64,000 nt of DNA from Heteroscillospira sp050943935 (GTDB lineage Bacteria > Bacillota > Clostridia > Oscillospirales > Oscillospiraceae), in assembly GCA_050943935.1 (NCBI GenBank), contig JBMNQC010000002.1, positions 124,001 to 188,000 on the forward strand. The letters are read 5' to 3'. Shown here one piece after another: positions 41,404-50,201 of the stretch. How positions within the stretch are numbered: the stretch's first letter is position 1; the number at the start of each line of letters is the position of its first letter. The notes beneath the pieces are model-generated. The model did no database searches and was not told where the DNA came from. It saw nothing but the letters and a program-made list of their open reading frames with translations. A program made the position numbers and the translations under genes.

Positions 41404-42651
41404 TTACCTTATCACCACTTCCCGCAGGCTCACCCCCGCGGTATGCCGTATAGGCTGCCACTGGGCCTTTCCGAACATGGCGCAGACAGACAGGGGCACA
41501 TAGCTGAACATAAAGATGGGGAAGGTGAATATATACATGAGCTTTTTGTACCAGGCGGCGTGAATCTGTTTCCACCTGGCAGCCGTAACAAAGGCGGCTA
41601 TCAGCGCCGCGCTCATATAGCTGCGTCCAAAGGCAGTTAGTGCCATGAGCAGCAGGGGCATAAGCTCCATGCCCAGCGCCGCGGCGGACAGCAGGCTGCC
41701 GCCCCACACCAGCAGGCTCATACAGCTCATCACCATCATGGGGAAGTTTGAAAGCCCCACATCGTAGCAGGCGAAGTTTCCACGGGCAAAGCCCCTGAAG
41801 AGCCTGCCGCCGTATTTGCCAAAAACCTGAAAGCTGCCCCGCACCCAGCGCATGCGCTGCTTCCAGGACTGCTCAAAGCTCTGCGGCTGCTCGTCATAGA
41901 ACACCGCCTCGTGGCAGTAGCCTATGCGCTCGCCCCGGAGTATGCTGCTGACGGCAAATTCCGTGTCCTCGCTTATGAGGAAAAAGTGCCAGCCGCCCGC
42001 TCTCATCAGCACATCACGGCTCACCAAAAAGCCTGTGCCGCTTATAGAGCAGTCCGTACCCAGCAGCATACGGGAACGGTTCAGATACTCAGAATCACGC
42101 AGAAATCGCAGGGCGTTGCCCGCAGATATCCAGCTGTCCCCAAAGTTTTTACTGTTCCGGCAGCCGGTAACAATGGGGTACTTTTCGGAAAACACCCGGT
42201 TCATCTGGCTTATGTAGTCCGTGCTCAGCAGGTTGTCCGCGTCAAACACAAAATAACCATCGTATTTTTTCCCGTACTTTCCATGTATCTGACCCAGCAG
42301 CCAGTTGAGGGCATAGCCTTTGCCCACCCGCTGAGTGTCGAAGCGCTCGTATACCTCAGCCCCCGCACGGCGCGCTTCCCGGGCCGTACCGTCGGTGCAG
42401 TTGTCAGCCACTACAAACACGTCCACCAGCTCCGCCGGATAATCCTGCTGCTTCACACTCTCCACCAGCTTGCCTATCACCGTCTCCTCGTTCCTGGCGG
42501 CTATGAGCACAGCAAAGCGGTTTAGCCGGGTATTGTCCTCCCAGCTCTTCTTTACAAAAAACGGCACCAGCATGTATATGAACTGATAGCCGTAAAACAG
42601 CAGAAACATCACAAACATCACCTGTCCGGTGACCCTTATAAGCTCTGTCAT
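41404..42651 (-). CDS. Family 2 glycosyltransferase, processive membrane type
   Basis: A 415-residue membrane glycosyltransferase. One N-terminal membrane segment (about 8-32), a GT2 catalytic part with AVLIAARNEE, VADNCTDGT (Asp for nucleotide), FDADN (DxD), ISEDTEF (TED-type acid) and QRMRWVRG (QxxRW), then three to four C-terminal membrane segments. QxxRW marks enzymes that polymerise and export sugars (hyaluronan/cellulose-like) or add to lipid-linked acceptors. The ATG follows AAGGAGG. No partner polysaccharide genes are adjacent, so the product cannot be named. Confidence 0.88.
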   Translation of the reverse strand: MTELIRVTGQVMFVMFLLFYGYQFIYMLVPFFVKKSWEDNTRLNRFAVLIAARNEETVIGKLVESVKQQDYPAELVDVFVVADNCTDGTAREARRAGAEVYERFDTQRVGKGYALNWLLGQIHGKYGKKYDGYFVFDADNLLSTDYISQMNRVFSEKYPIVTGCRNSKNFGDSWISAGNALRFLRDSEYLNRSRMLLGTDCSISGTGFLVSRDVLMRAGGWHFFLISEDTEFAVSSILRGERIGYCHEAVFYDEQPQSFEQSWKQRMRWVRGSFQVFGKYGGRLFRGFARGNFACYDVGLSNFPMMVMSCMSLLVWGGSLLSAAALGMELMPLLLMALTAFGRSYMSAALIAAFVTAARWKQIHAAWYKKLMYIFTFPIFMFSYVPLSVCAMFGKAQWQPIRHTAGVSLREVVIR

Positions 42652-42737
42652 AAAAACGCCCTCCTTGTCGTTATCTCTGACTAAAGTCTAGCGCAAAGCT
42701 CAATTAAGAAACAAGGAGGGCAAATATTAAATTTTGA

Positions 42738-43790
42738 TTAAGTCCGCCGCCGTACAAATTTCCCCGCAAGCGCAAACATCGCCGCCAGAATAATATTCGG
42801 CAGAGTATCTCCACGCAGGAGATGGGTAAGCGGTATGAGCGCGCACAGCGGGCGCAGTACGGGAAACAGCTCCGATACATCGAACAGCACGGGACACAGC
42901 ACCAGCAGCACCGGCGGCAGGAAGGGCAGCAGCAGAGCGCTCCAGCCCCCGGGCAGGCGGGCCAGCAGATACATGAGGGCCGTCAGGCACAAGCAGAAGC
43001 TCAGCAATACAATAAACCGTATATCCAAAACAAGCGCCGACGCACACAGCAGCAGGATAAACCGGGCGCAGAGCGCCGGCAACAGCAGAGCGTTTTCGCC
43101 CTGCACAGCAGCCGCGCGCATAAACCACGGCTCACACCTGCGGCGGCTGAGACTGTCGCCCATGGCGAGGCTCAGAAGCAGCATCAGCGCGCCCGCGCCG
43201 CCGCGTATAAAGTCCCGTCCCAGTCCCGCCGCGGGGGCTATGCCCTCAAGGCCGTTATATACTGGCTCTATCTCCATGCGCAGGCTCTCCTCCAGTATCC
43301 AGCCCTCCTCCGGGGCGGGCACGCCCTTCTCTTTCAGATAATCCTCGCCTATTTCCGGTGAGACCATCACCAGCATGGCGGCGGACACAGCCTCGGATAC
43401 CAGGGCATCCACCGTGCTGCTCTCGCCCCGCACCAGGGTGAACAGCCGCGGCCAGCGCTGCTTCTCCACACGCTTATCGAAATCCTCCCGGAGTATAAAG
43501 CCGCATTCCCATTTTCCCGAGGCCACGTTCCGCCGCAGGCTGTCCTCGTCGGTGGGGATGAAGCTCACAATGCCCTCCCGCTCCCGGAGTATCTCCAGCA
43601 GCTCCGCGCCCCTTTCGCAGTTTTCGGGCATGACCCAGCCCACGGGCACGGCGGGCAGCACTTCCGCTTCCGGCATAAGCCGGGCGGCCAGCGTCAGGCA
43701 CAGGACCGCCGCGCACAGCATGGCAAGCCTTCTCCCGCCCCGCAGCAGTTCGTACAGCTCAGTTTTCAGGGCGCACAGAAAAAATCTCAT
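42738..43790 (-). CDS. ABC-2 type transporter permease subunit (second)
   Basis: A 350-residue membrane protein. One N-terminal membrane segment (LAMLCAAVLCLTLAARL), a long extracytoplasmic domain (about 45-190, ELLEILREREGIVSFIPTDE, CGFILREDFDKR), then about five membrane segments. This is the ABC-2 (YhgE/LinI-like) architecture. The ATG at 43790 is inside the end of the preceding permease gene (4-bp overlap) behind GGGAGG. Both permeases share it, so they probably form a heterodimer. Confidence 0.8.
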   Translation of the reverse strand: MRFFLCALKTELYELLRGGRRLAMLCAAVLCLTLAARLMPEAEVLPAVPVGWVMPENCERGAELLEILREREGIVSFIPTDEDSLRRNVASGKWECGFILREDFDKRVEKQRWPRLFTLVRGESSTVDALVSEAVSAAMLVMVSPEIGEDYLKEKGVPAPEEGWILEESLRMEIEPVYNGLEGIAPAAGLGRDFIRGGAGALMLLLSLAMGDSLSRRRCEPWFMRAAAVQGENALLLPALCARFILLLCASALVLDIRFIVLLSFCLCLTALMYLLARLPGGWSALLLPFLPPVLLVLCPVLFDVSELFPVLRPLCALIPLTHLLRGDTLPNIILAAMFALAGKFVRRRT

Positions 43791-44929
43791 GTCCGCGCCT
43801 CCCTTCCGAAGCTGAGTCTGACCGTCAGAAAGGCCAGCGCCGTGAGCAGAGCGCCCGCAAGGCACAGCGCCTCTCCCGCCTGCCCCTGTACGCCCCGGCG
43901 CAGCAGGGACGTCCACTCATACAGCCTGCCGCCCCGCAGCGCACCGGGCATAAGCGCCGGCGGCACTATTCCTCCGGAGAGGAAGCCCAGGGCTGTGCTG
44001 AGGATAAAGCCCCAGGCCGCTGCCGACGCCTCGCTGAAGCTGATTGCGCAGACAAGAGCTGAAAAGCCCCCGGCAAACAGGGCGCAGCCGATGATCCCGA
44101 ACAAGGTCGGCTCACCCGCCGCCAGACAAATAACGGCGCTCAGTCCAGTCTCCCACAGCAGCAAGGGCGCCAGCGCCCCCGCCGCCCACTCATTTCCCGT
44201 GCAGCCCACGGAGCGCAGTCTCTCCCTGTGCGCGTCCCTCCCTGGACCCAGCACGGGATAAAACAGCAGCCCCGACATGAGCAGCACCCACACCAGCACG
44301 CTGCGCACATAGTGCTCCCCCGGCTCCCCGCCGGGTACAAGCTGCGCAAGCTCCGTCTCATACATCCCGCCCCTGCCCATGGTGAAGCGGATGTATTCCA
44401 GATTTATCTCCTCTACGGAGCGATCACCCATTGCACCCGCCTCGTCCAAAGCGTCTAGCACGGCATAAATGCCGCCCTGAGCCGCCGCCAGCATGTCCGC
44501 CGCACATTGACCGGCGTACAGGGTGAGCAGGCTCTCCACAGGCTCAGATGGGTCCAAATGCAGCTTTGCGCCCTGATTTTCGCCTGTGAGTATCTTGTTC
44601 ACAAAATTCTCCGGCAGAACCAGCACCGCCGTAAGCTCTCCCCGCTCCAGCTGAGCGAGAGCCTCATTCTCCGGCATTGCCACGAAGCGGCAGTACTCCG
44701 CCACATCCGCCAGATTCCCCGCAAAGGAAGCCAGCGCCTCACCCTCTCCGTTTTTTCCGGCCACGGCTATGGTTATATCCCCGTAGTCCTCCCTTGAAAA
44801 CAGCTCCCGTACTCCTGCGCCCAGGGGTGCGGACAGCATTAGAAAGGCGGCGGCTATTGCCGCAAGCAGAAATAGCCGCCGTCCGAGACGCTGCAGGTTA
44901 AGTTTAATAAGACTGAAAACCAACCTCAT
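43787..44929 (-). CDS. ABC-2 type transporter permease subunit (first)
   Basis: A 380-residue paralogue-like permease: N-terminal membrane segment (RLFLLAAIAAAFLMLSAPLG), extracytoplasmic domain with ITIAVAGKNGEGEALASF and LTAVLVLPENFVNKILTGE (the standard ABC-2 extracytoplasmic fold), then five to six membrane segments. It follows the lipoprotein gene by 9 bp. Cargo is unknown; related exporters move antimicrobial or envelope substrates. Confidence 0.82.
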   Translation of the reverse strand: MRLVFSLIKLNLQRLGRRLFLLAAIAAAFLMLSAPLGAGVRELFSREDYGDITIAVAGKNGEGEALASFAGNLADVAEYCRFVAMPENEALAQLERGELTAVLVLPENFVNKILTGENQGAKLHLDPSEPVESLLTLYAGQCAADMLAAAQGGIYAVLDALDEAGAMGDRSVEEINLEYIRFTMGRGGMYETELAQLVPGGEPGEHYVRSVLVWVLLMSGLLFYPVLGPGRDAHRERLRSVGCTGNEWAAGALAPLLLWETGLSAVICLAAGEPTLFGIIGCALFAGGFSALVCAISFSEASAAAWGFILSTALGFLSGGIVPPALMPGALRGGRLYEWTSLLRRGVQGQAGEALCLAGALLTALAFLTVRLSFGREART

Positions 44930-44938
44930 TTTAAGTTT

Positions 44939-46423
44939 TTACATAAACAGAGACGCAATCTCAGGCGCCTCCTGCATGATGTTCTGGAGCAGAGCGAAGG
45001 CGTTGTTCTGCACGGTGAGTCCCAGATTCTCAAAGTCCGCGTCGGTGAGCTCGGTGAACATTCTGGCGCCGGAGACATCGAACTGCGCTCCCTCGCCCTC
45101 GCTGATCTTGTAGGAGCCCGCCAGAGTCACGTTCATGCCCATGAGATCCACGGTGATGGCGTCAAAGCTCATGTCCATTGTCTTGCCGTCTATCTTCAGG
45201 CTTCCGTTCATATCCATGGTGACAGCCTCGCCCTCGGCCTCTCCGTAGAGCGCGACGCTGTATGCGCCGCCCTTGGTGTCGTACTGGGTGTCCATAGTGA
45301 GCTTTGCAAGCTCGCCCTCGCTTACGGAGCTGACGGTAAACTCCGTGTTGTCTGTGAACTTGCCGTCGGAGAGCACATGGTTGCCCTTGGATACCAGCTT
45401 AAAACCGCCCTCGTCCAGCACGTTGCCTATGAGCTCAATGTGGTCGGCCACGTTCTTGCCCATACCGAAGAACAGGCTGAGCTCAACGCCCTGTATGTCG
45501 ATTGAGACGCCGCGCAGCAGCTTGTCATTCACGAAGAACTCCATGGTCAGAGACTCGGTGAGCTCCTCACGCAGACCGGCGTCCATGGCGTCAAGATTCT
45601 CATCCACATAGGCCTCGTAGCTCTCATATCCGTAGAGCTCCTCCATCAGCACGCTCTGCATTATGGTGGCGATGTAGTCGTCGTTCATCAGTGCCTTGGC
45701 GGCGCTCTTCACGAAATCGCAGAACTTCTCGGCGGGGATGGTCATGGTATAGAGGGCGCACTCGCCGCTGTCCTCACCCACGGTGAGTGTGGGCTTGCCG
45801 CCCTCAGCCCACTCGGAGGCGTCGGACATGGCGTTCCAGGCGTCCAGCAGAGCCTTGGTGGTCTCCTCGGCGAGTTTGAACTTGCCGTTTTCGTCCACAT
45901 AGTCCTCCACGAGGTCAAAAACATTCAGATTCATGCTCTCGTCCAGACCGGCCTCGGGCATATCCTGAGCCAGGGTAGCCGTGTCGAAGCCCAGCAGCTC
46001 ATCGCCCAGCAACTCCTTGCACCCCAGGTATATGCCTGTGTCCTGATAGTACATGTTCATGGTCAGGGCGTTGTAATCCGCCAGACGGAGGCCCATGTCT
46101 ATGGCCATTTTTCTGTCTTTTATGCTGGAGTCGGCGCTCATAACAAAGCCGGTGCCGTAGAAGGGGCTGATATCCGCGCCCACGTTGGCCTCCTTGAGAT
46201 ACAGCTCCATATCCTGATGGCAGTTGCCGCTAACGGAAAGCTTGGATATCTCGTCATAGCCAAACTGTCCGCCGACCTTGGCCAGCTGGGCAAACGTGGC
46301 CAGAGAGGCCTTCTTCACTTCTTCCTTGGGGTCAACCTTTCCGCAGCCCGCAAGTCCGGCAAGCAGCGCCACGGCCAGCACAAGGGCCAGCAGAGTGCGC
46401 ATACGCAGGAAATTCTTTTTCAT
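44939..46423 (-). CDS. Lipoprotein of the ABC exporter operon, unknown function
   Basis: A 494-residue lipoprotein. The signal peptide ends LLAGLAGCGK (lipobox Cys about 27), followed by a Lys-rich stretch and a long domain of beta strands with Asp/Ser/Met-rich loops. The C-terminal half repeats a strand pattern (MDTQYDTKGGAYSVALYGEA, TMDMSFDAITVDLMGMNVTLAG), like outer-surface beta-rich lipoproteins of clostridia. It lies between ATPase and permeases, so it is probably an accessory to that transporter. No family recognised. Confidence 0.75.
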   Translation of the reverse strand: MKKNFLRMRTLLALVLAVALLAGLAGCGKVDPKEEVKKASLATFAQLAKVGGQFGYDEISKLSVSGNCHQDMELYLKEANVGADISPFYGTGFVMSADSSIKDRKMAIDMGLRLADYNALTMNMYYQDTGIYLGCKELLGDELLGFDTATLAQDMPEAGLDESMNLNVFDLVEDYVDENGKFKLAEETTKALLDAWNAMSDASEWAEGGKPTLTVGEDSGECALYTMTIPAEKFCDFVKSAAKALMNDDYIATIMQSVLMEELYGYESYEAYVDENLDAMDAGLREELTESLTMEFFVNDKLLRGVSIDIQGVELSLFFGMGKNVADHIELIGNVLDEGGFKLVSKGNHVLSDGKFTDNTEFTVSSVSEGELAKLTMDTQYDTKGGAYSVALYGEAEGEAVTMDMNGSLKIDGKTMDMSFDAITVDLMGMNVTLAGSYKISEGEGAQFDVSGARMFTELTDADFENLGLTVQNNAFALLQNIMQEAPEIASLFM

Positions 46424-46457
46424 CTTTCTATTCCTCCTATTTTTAAACCCCTATGGG

Positions 46458-47072
46458 TCATTTGACTGTTCCATCGCTCAGAACGCAGACTCTTGTACAG
46501 AGCAGCTGAAGCTCCTCCGCCTCATGGCTGCACCAGAGCATGGCCGCGCCCTCGCTAAGCCTGCGTTTCAGATATTCAGTAAGCACCCGCCTGTACTCCG
46601 CGTCCAGCGATGCAAAAGCCTCGTCCATTATGAGATATTCGGGGCTGCTCTGCAGCGCCATGGCTATGCTCACCCGCTTGCGCTGTCCTCCCGAGAGGCT
46701 GGTGATCCGCTTATTATACAGCTCCCGCAGATTTAAAAGCTCATCCGCCTCCGGACAGCTTTTGCCTATGGCCCCGCGCCAGAAGTCAAGCTGCCGGCCT
46801 ACGGTCAGCTCAGGGCACAGGGCGTCCTCCTGGGGCACATAGCCCAGACGTGAGCGCAGAAAAGCTCTGTCGCCCAATACGCTTTTCCCGTCCAGCAGCA
46901 GCTGTCCGCCGTCCGCTGGAATAATCTGCGCTATTATGCGCATAAGCGTGGATTTTCCGCTGCCGTTGCCGCCGGCCAGCCCAAGGCACTCGCCGGGGCT
47001 CAGACTTAAGCTGACGCCTCTCAGCACCGGAGAGCCAAAGTAGCTCTTGCGTATGTCTCTCGCCTCCAGCAT
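46458..47072 (-). CDS. ABC transporter ATP-binding protein
   Basis: A 204-residue single nucleotide-binding domain. Walker A GGNGSGKST (about 34-42), Q-loop in GYVPQEDALCPELTV, signature LSGGQRKRVSIAMAL (about 127-141), Walker B EYLIMDEA, and H-loop in LWCSHEAEEL. It heads the operon for the lipoprotein and both permeases. It is short for the class because it has no C-terminal extension. Confidence 0.92.
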   Translation of the reverse strand: MLEARDIRKSYFGSPVLRGVSLSLSPGECLGLAGGNGSGKSTLMRIIAQIIPADGGQLLLDGKSVLGDRAFLRSRLGYVPQEDALCPELTVGRQLDFWRGAIGKSCPEADELLNLRELYNKRITSLSGGQRKRVSIAMALQSSPEYLIMDEAFASLDAEYRRVLTEYLKRRLSEGAAMLWCSHEAEELQLLCTRVCVLSDGTVK

Positions 47073-47139
47073 GGCGCAGCCTCCTTGTTACGATATGGCT
47101 CTATAATATCATCTATTTAATGGAAAGGAAAGCAAATTT

Positions 47140-47940
47140 TTATTTCCAATATTTTCTCAGAAGAAAATTCGCAGCATTGCCGGTTATGAGGATATTGCCG
47201 AAAAAGTACAGCCACAGCATCAGCACTATCATCGAGGCCATAGAGCCGTAGACCAGCGAATATCTAACCGACAGGCTCACCATGGCGCTGAATACCATGC
47301 CCACTATTACCATTGCCGCAGCTGACAGCACGGCTCCCGGCAGCAGTCCGCGGCTTCCGGATGGGGAGGTGAGCCTGTAAACGCCCAGAATAAGCAGAAG
47401 CAGCACAGCAAACAGCAGCACAAAGCGCAGCCAGCTCCAGTCCCATGGCACAGGCACAAATTCCGAGAGTATACCAAGGAACCACTCTCCGGTTACTATT
47501 ACCACAGCGGCAAAATACATAACCACAAGAAAAACCAGAGAGAACACAAAGCTTACGGCAAAAAAGCCCACGCCTCTGTATTTTGGCACGCCCTGTATCT
47601 CCGCCATAATGTTATGGAGAGAGCGAAATGCCGCAGCAGAGGAGCTCGCCATAAGCACCGCGCCTCCGGCCAGCATGCTTTTTCCGGAGTTCAGGCGCAC
47701 ATAGTCCAGATAGCCGCTTATTGCGTCCAGAGTTTCTGTGGGGATTACTCCTTTAAAAACCCGCTCAATAATATCATGAGTGGGAATCATTCCGCCAAAT
47801 ATAGAATATAAACATATCAAAGTGGGAAAAACGGACAAAGTAAGAAAGTACGATAATTCTGCGGCCGAGCGCGAAATGTGCTTTTTCATGTATATCTGGA
47901 AAAGCTCCCGGACAAAGCTTATCACCCGTCTGTTGCGCAT
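47140..47940 (-). CDS. YihY/BrkB-family membrane protein
   Basis: A 266-residue protein with six membrane segments. The BrkB pattern is clear: ISRSAAELSYFLTLSVFPTLI near the N-terminus, ASSSAAAFRSLHNIM in the middle, and VYGSMASMIVLMLWLYFFGNILITGNAAN at the end (described by pattern). The family is sometimes annotated as RNase BN but is a membrane protein of unknown transport role. The ATG at 47940 has AAAGGAG 8 nt upstream. A cobalamin riboswitch lies about 290 bp upstream on the same strand with no gene between. Confidence 0.9.
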   Translation of the reverse strand: MRNRRVISFVRELFQIYMKKHISRSAAELSYFLTLSVFPTLICLYSIFGGMIPTHDIIERVFKGVIPTETLDAISGYLDYVRLNSGKSMLAGGAVLMASSSAAAFRSLHNIMAEIQGVPKYRGVGFFAVSFVFSLVFLVVMYFAAVVIVTGEWFLGILSEFVPVPWDWSWLRFVLLFAVLLLLILGVYRLTSPSGSRGLLPGAVLSAAAMVIVGMVFSAMVSLSVRYSLVYGSMASMIVLMLWLYFFGNILITGNAANFLLRKYWK

Positions 47941-48033
47941 TAAGCCCACTCCTTTCCCGCGGAAAAGCCGCTATTTATTCCTATTATACTCCTCCGCCTG
48001 CGTAAAAGTCGATAGAATCCTGGAAAACGCAGA

Positions 48034-48134
48034 GAACCCCCCGTCGGCACAGACAGGGGGTTCCCAGGGGTTATGAACGCGAAACCATAAAAATCAGGAG
48101 GGCTATCCTGCTTTCGGCACAAGAATGGTTTCGC
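48034..48134 (-). promoter_or_regulatory. Structured leader downstream of the riboswitch
   Basis: On minus, GCGAAACCAT (48134-48125) pairs with ATGGTTTCGC (48088-48079), enclosing an inner CAGGA/TCCTG hairpin; then GAACCCCC/GGGGGTTC (48063-48034) forms a hairpin followed by a weak T-run after 7 nt. Probably the expression platform between aptamer and the BrkB gene. Confidence 0.55.
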
Positions 48135-48234
48135 ATCAGGAGGACACCCGCCGCAAAAGCCGGACAGAAAGGGCAGTTCTGTTTTTCCCGGCAGGCGGGC
48201 TTTGTGAAATATCTTTGCTGCAAAAAGCAAATCC

Positions 48235-48400
48235 GCATACCGGCACAGGTACGCGGACGATCTATGATCCGCTTCCCAGTCAAGGCAGGAGCAGCGCATT
48301 GCTCTTGTGTATCTGACTTAGCTCCTCACGGAAGCATCACAGTGACCGACTCGCCGGGATTCTCACCCGATTCCACAAAAACTTGAGCAACGCTTTTCAA
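48235..48400 (-). promoter_or_regulatory. Cobalamin riboswitch
   Basis: On the minus strand the conserved core reads GGTGAGAATCCCG, then GTCACTGTGATG, then TAAGTCAGATAC: the GGUGcgAAuCC, B12 ACUGU and AAGUCAGA boxes of cobalamin aptamers. A closing helix GCGTTGCTC/GAGCAATGC brackets the core (about 48393 and 48297), and GCGGATCATAGATCGTCCGC downstream is the hairpin that would make the regulatory loop contact. It normally represses B12 transport or synthesis genes. Here the next gene is the BrkB-family protein. Confidence 0.85.
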
Positions 48401-48452
48401 TATTCACGGTGTAATCATAGCACAGTTTAATAAATTTGTAAAGCCGCAAAAG

Positions 48453-49322
48453 CTATTTTTCTCCGCTCTGCGCTGTTTCTTTTTCAGCCAGAGCGCATAT
48501 CATAGGGTATTTTTCCAGTATGCGCCCGTAGTTTTCCCGCACATGGGGGATAAGGCATTGTGAGCAGTCCTTTTTCCCGGACTTGGTATAGCGGAAATTG
48601 CCGCCGCATTTATCCCCCAGGGCATAGAGGGGGCAATAGCAGAACATGCAGCTAAAATCCTCCGGGCGGGCGGTTTTGTGACAGGGGAAATATTCGCAGT
48701 CCCTGTTCTGGAAAAACGAGTAGCCCTTCCCCGCCCAGAAAGGCGCGCAGGGCAGCTCCGTGCGGCAGAGCTTTTCTCCGGAAAATGTGAGCGTATAGCC
48801 CCTGCCCGGCTCCGGCTGCCAGTCATAGCGGTTTTTGTTCTCCTCGGGGAAAAAGCGCTCCAGTATGCAGGAGATAACGCCCCCGTGCACCACCAGCAGG
48901 CAGTCCTCTCCCCGCTCCAGCAGCTCATCGAACTGGGCGCGGACGCGCTTTTCAAATATCTCCCCGCTCTCGCCGCCTGGGCAGACATTGGCGTTGTTGT
49001 CGCCGGAACACCACTCTATATACTCAGGCACCTCCCGCAGCTCCTCATAGCCGCGCATCTCAAACTCTCCGAAAGCCATCTCCCGCAGCCGGGGCAGAGC
49101 CTCATGCTCTATTTTGCCATACAGCGCTTCCAGAGTCTGCTCCGTGCGCAGCATACCGGAGGTATAAACCTTCAGCCCCTCCGGAGATGGATACCCCCCC
49201 TGCTCCCGCAAAGCCGCCAGCTTCTCCTCGCCCCGTGGGCTGAGGGGAAGGTCCGTGCTGCCGTAATACAGCTTTTTTTCAGTAGCCTCGGTGTCACCGT
49301 GCCGTATAAGATAAACTACCAT
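48453..49322 (-). CDS. cobC: Alpha-ribazole phosphatase-like histidine phosphatase fused to cysteine-rich domain
   Basis: A 289-residue protein. Residues 1-190 are a histidine phosphatase: catalytic LIRHGDTEAT (His8), YTSGMLRTEQT, second His in LLVVHGGVIS. From about 198 a cysteine-rich small domain follows: GYSFFQNRDCEYFPCHK, FSCMFCYCPLY, DKCGGNFRYTKSGKKDCSQCLIPH, with nine or more Cys, probable metal ligands. Both parts are known from cobalamin assembly (dephosphorylation of alpha-ribazole phosphate), and cobS lies next to it. The Cys-rich part is commonly found fused to other cobalamin genes; its role is unknown. Confidence 0.88.
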   Translation of the reverse strand: MVVYLIRHGDTEATEKKLYYGSTDLPLSPRGEEKLAALREQGGYPSPEGLKVYTSGMLRTEQTLEALYGKIEHEALPRLREMAFGEFEMRGYEELREVPEYIEWCSGDNNANVCPGGESGEIFEKRVRAQFDELLERGEDCLLVVHGGVISCILERFFPEENKNRYDWQPEPGRGYTLTFSGEKLCRTELPCAPFWAGKGYSFFQNRDCEYFPCHKTARPEDFSCMFCYCPLYALGDKCGGNFRYTKSGKKDCSQCLIPHVRENYGRILEKYPMICALAEKETAQSGEK

Positions 49323-49334
49323 TTAATGCTCTCC

Positions 49335-50069
49335 TTATATAAATGAAAAGGCAATAACCGCGCAGGCCTCGCCCACCGTTATGGCGTAGCCGGAAATATC
49401 GCCGGACATACCCTCCAGCTGTCTGTAGCCCCGGAAGCAGGCCGCGCACCAGCCCAAAGCCGCGCACAGGCAGCATATCCATGCCCCCTGCGCCAGCAGA
49501 AAGCTCAGGCCAAAGCATACAGCCGCAAGCACCAGAGGCAGCGCCACAGCGTAGGCCGGACGGGACGTGCGGGCATACTGACTGTGACCCATGGGCTTCA
49601 GATACTGCACCGCCGCCGCGGATAGCCCACGGGTAACAGCCGGTACCGGAAGCAGGGCAAGGCCCCGGCTCAGGTCCGCCCCGGCGAAGGAACCGAAGCA
49701 TACAATGGCCAGTATCACAAGGCTTATCACCGCAAAGGAGCCTGTGAGCGGGTCCTTCAGTATACGCCGCCTCTCCTCCAGGTCCCTGCGGGACAGCACC
49801 GCGTCGCAGCTGTCCATAAAGCCGTCCAGATGTATATATCCGCTGAGCACCCAGGGCAGAGCCGTAAGCGCCGCCGCAGCCAAAAACGCCGGTATGTCCA
49901 AAACATGGCACAGCCGGGCGCACAAAGCCCAAAGCGCGCCTATAACAAGCCCCACCAGGGGCAGCACCCCCGTCATAAGGGGCCGGAGACCGTCATCCCA
50001 AAACCGGATGGGACAGGGTATGGAGCAGAACATTGAAAAACACATTAAAAAAGCGCGGATGACCTTCAT
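49335..50069 (-). CDS. cobS: Adenosylcobinamide-GDP ribazoletransferase CobS
   Basis: CobS (244 residues) is the membrane enzyme joining adenosylcobinamide-GDP and alpha-ribazole. Visible are MCFSMFCSIPCP at the N-terminus, LPWVLSGYIHLDGFMDSCDA (the conserved LDGxxD region), KDPLTGSFAVIS and the late LEGMSGDISGYAITVGE. Six or seven membrane segments. The ATG at 50069 has GAGG 8 nt upstream. Only the late nucleotide-loop genes of the pathway are in this window. Confidence 0.93.
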   Translation of the reverse strand: MKVIRAFLMCFSMFCSIPCPIRFWDDGLRPLMTGVLPLVGLVIGALWALCARLCHVLDIPAFLAAAALTALPWVLSGYIHLDGFMDSCDAVLSRRDLEERRRILKDPLTGSFAVISLVILAIVCFGSFAGADLSRGLALLPVPAVTRGLSAAAVQYLKPMGHSQYARTSRPAYAVALPLVLAAVCFGLSFLLAQGAWICCLCAALGWCAACFRGYRQLEGMSGDISGYAITVGEACAVIAFSFI

Positions 50070-50130
50070 TGCAATACCTCTTTTCCTCGGAACAATGTTA
50101 ACACATTCCATCCCTCAAGACAAGCGCCTG

Positions 50131-50159
50131 TTGAAAAAGCCGGGATTATGGTTTATAAT
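50131..50159 (+). promoter_or_regulatory. Promoter of MFS transporter gene
   Basis: TTGAAA (50131-50136), 17-nt spacer, TATAAT (50154-50159), 42 bp before the start codon. Confidence 0.85.
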
Positions 50160-50201
50160 ACATCTTAATATCTTATCCTTTGCTTGGGGAGATGCTTTAT
50201 A

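Noticed and set aside
48071..48283. Possible 70-codon gene between riboswitch and BrkB gene
   Set aside because: No good ribosome binding site, and it overlaps paired regions of the leader; composition is unlike the neighbours.
49294..49932. Gly-rich minus-strand frame overlapping cobS
   Set aside because: Out-of-frame shadow of cobS, which has clear family motifs and membrane segments.
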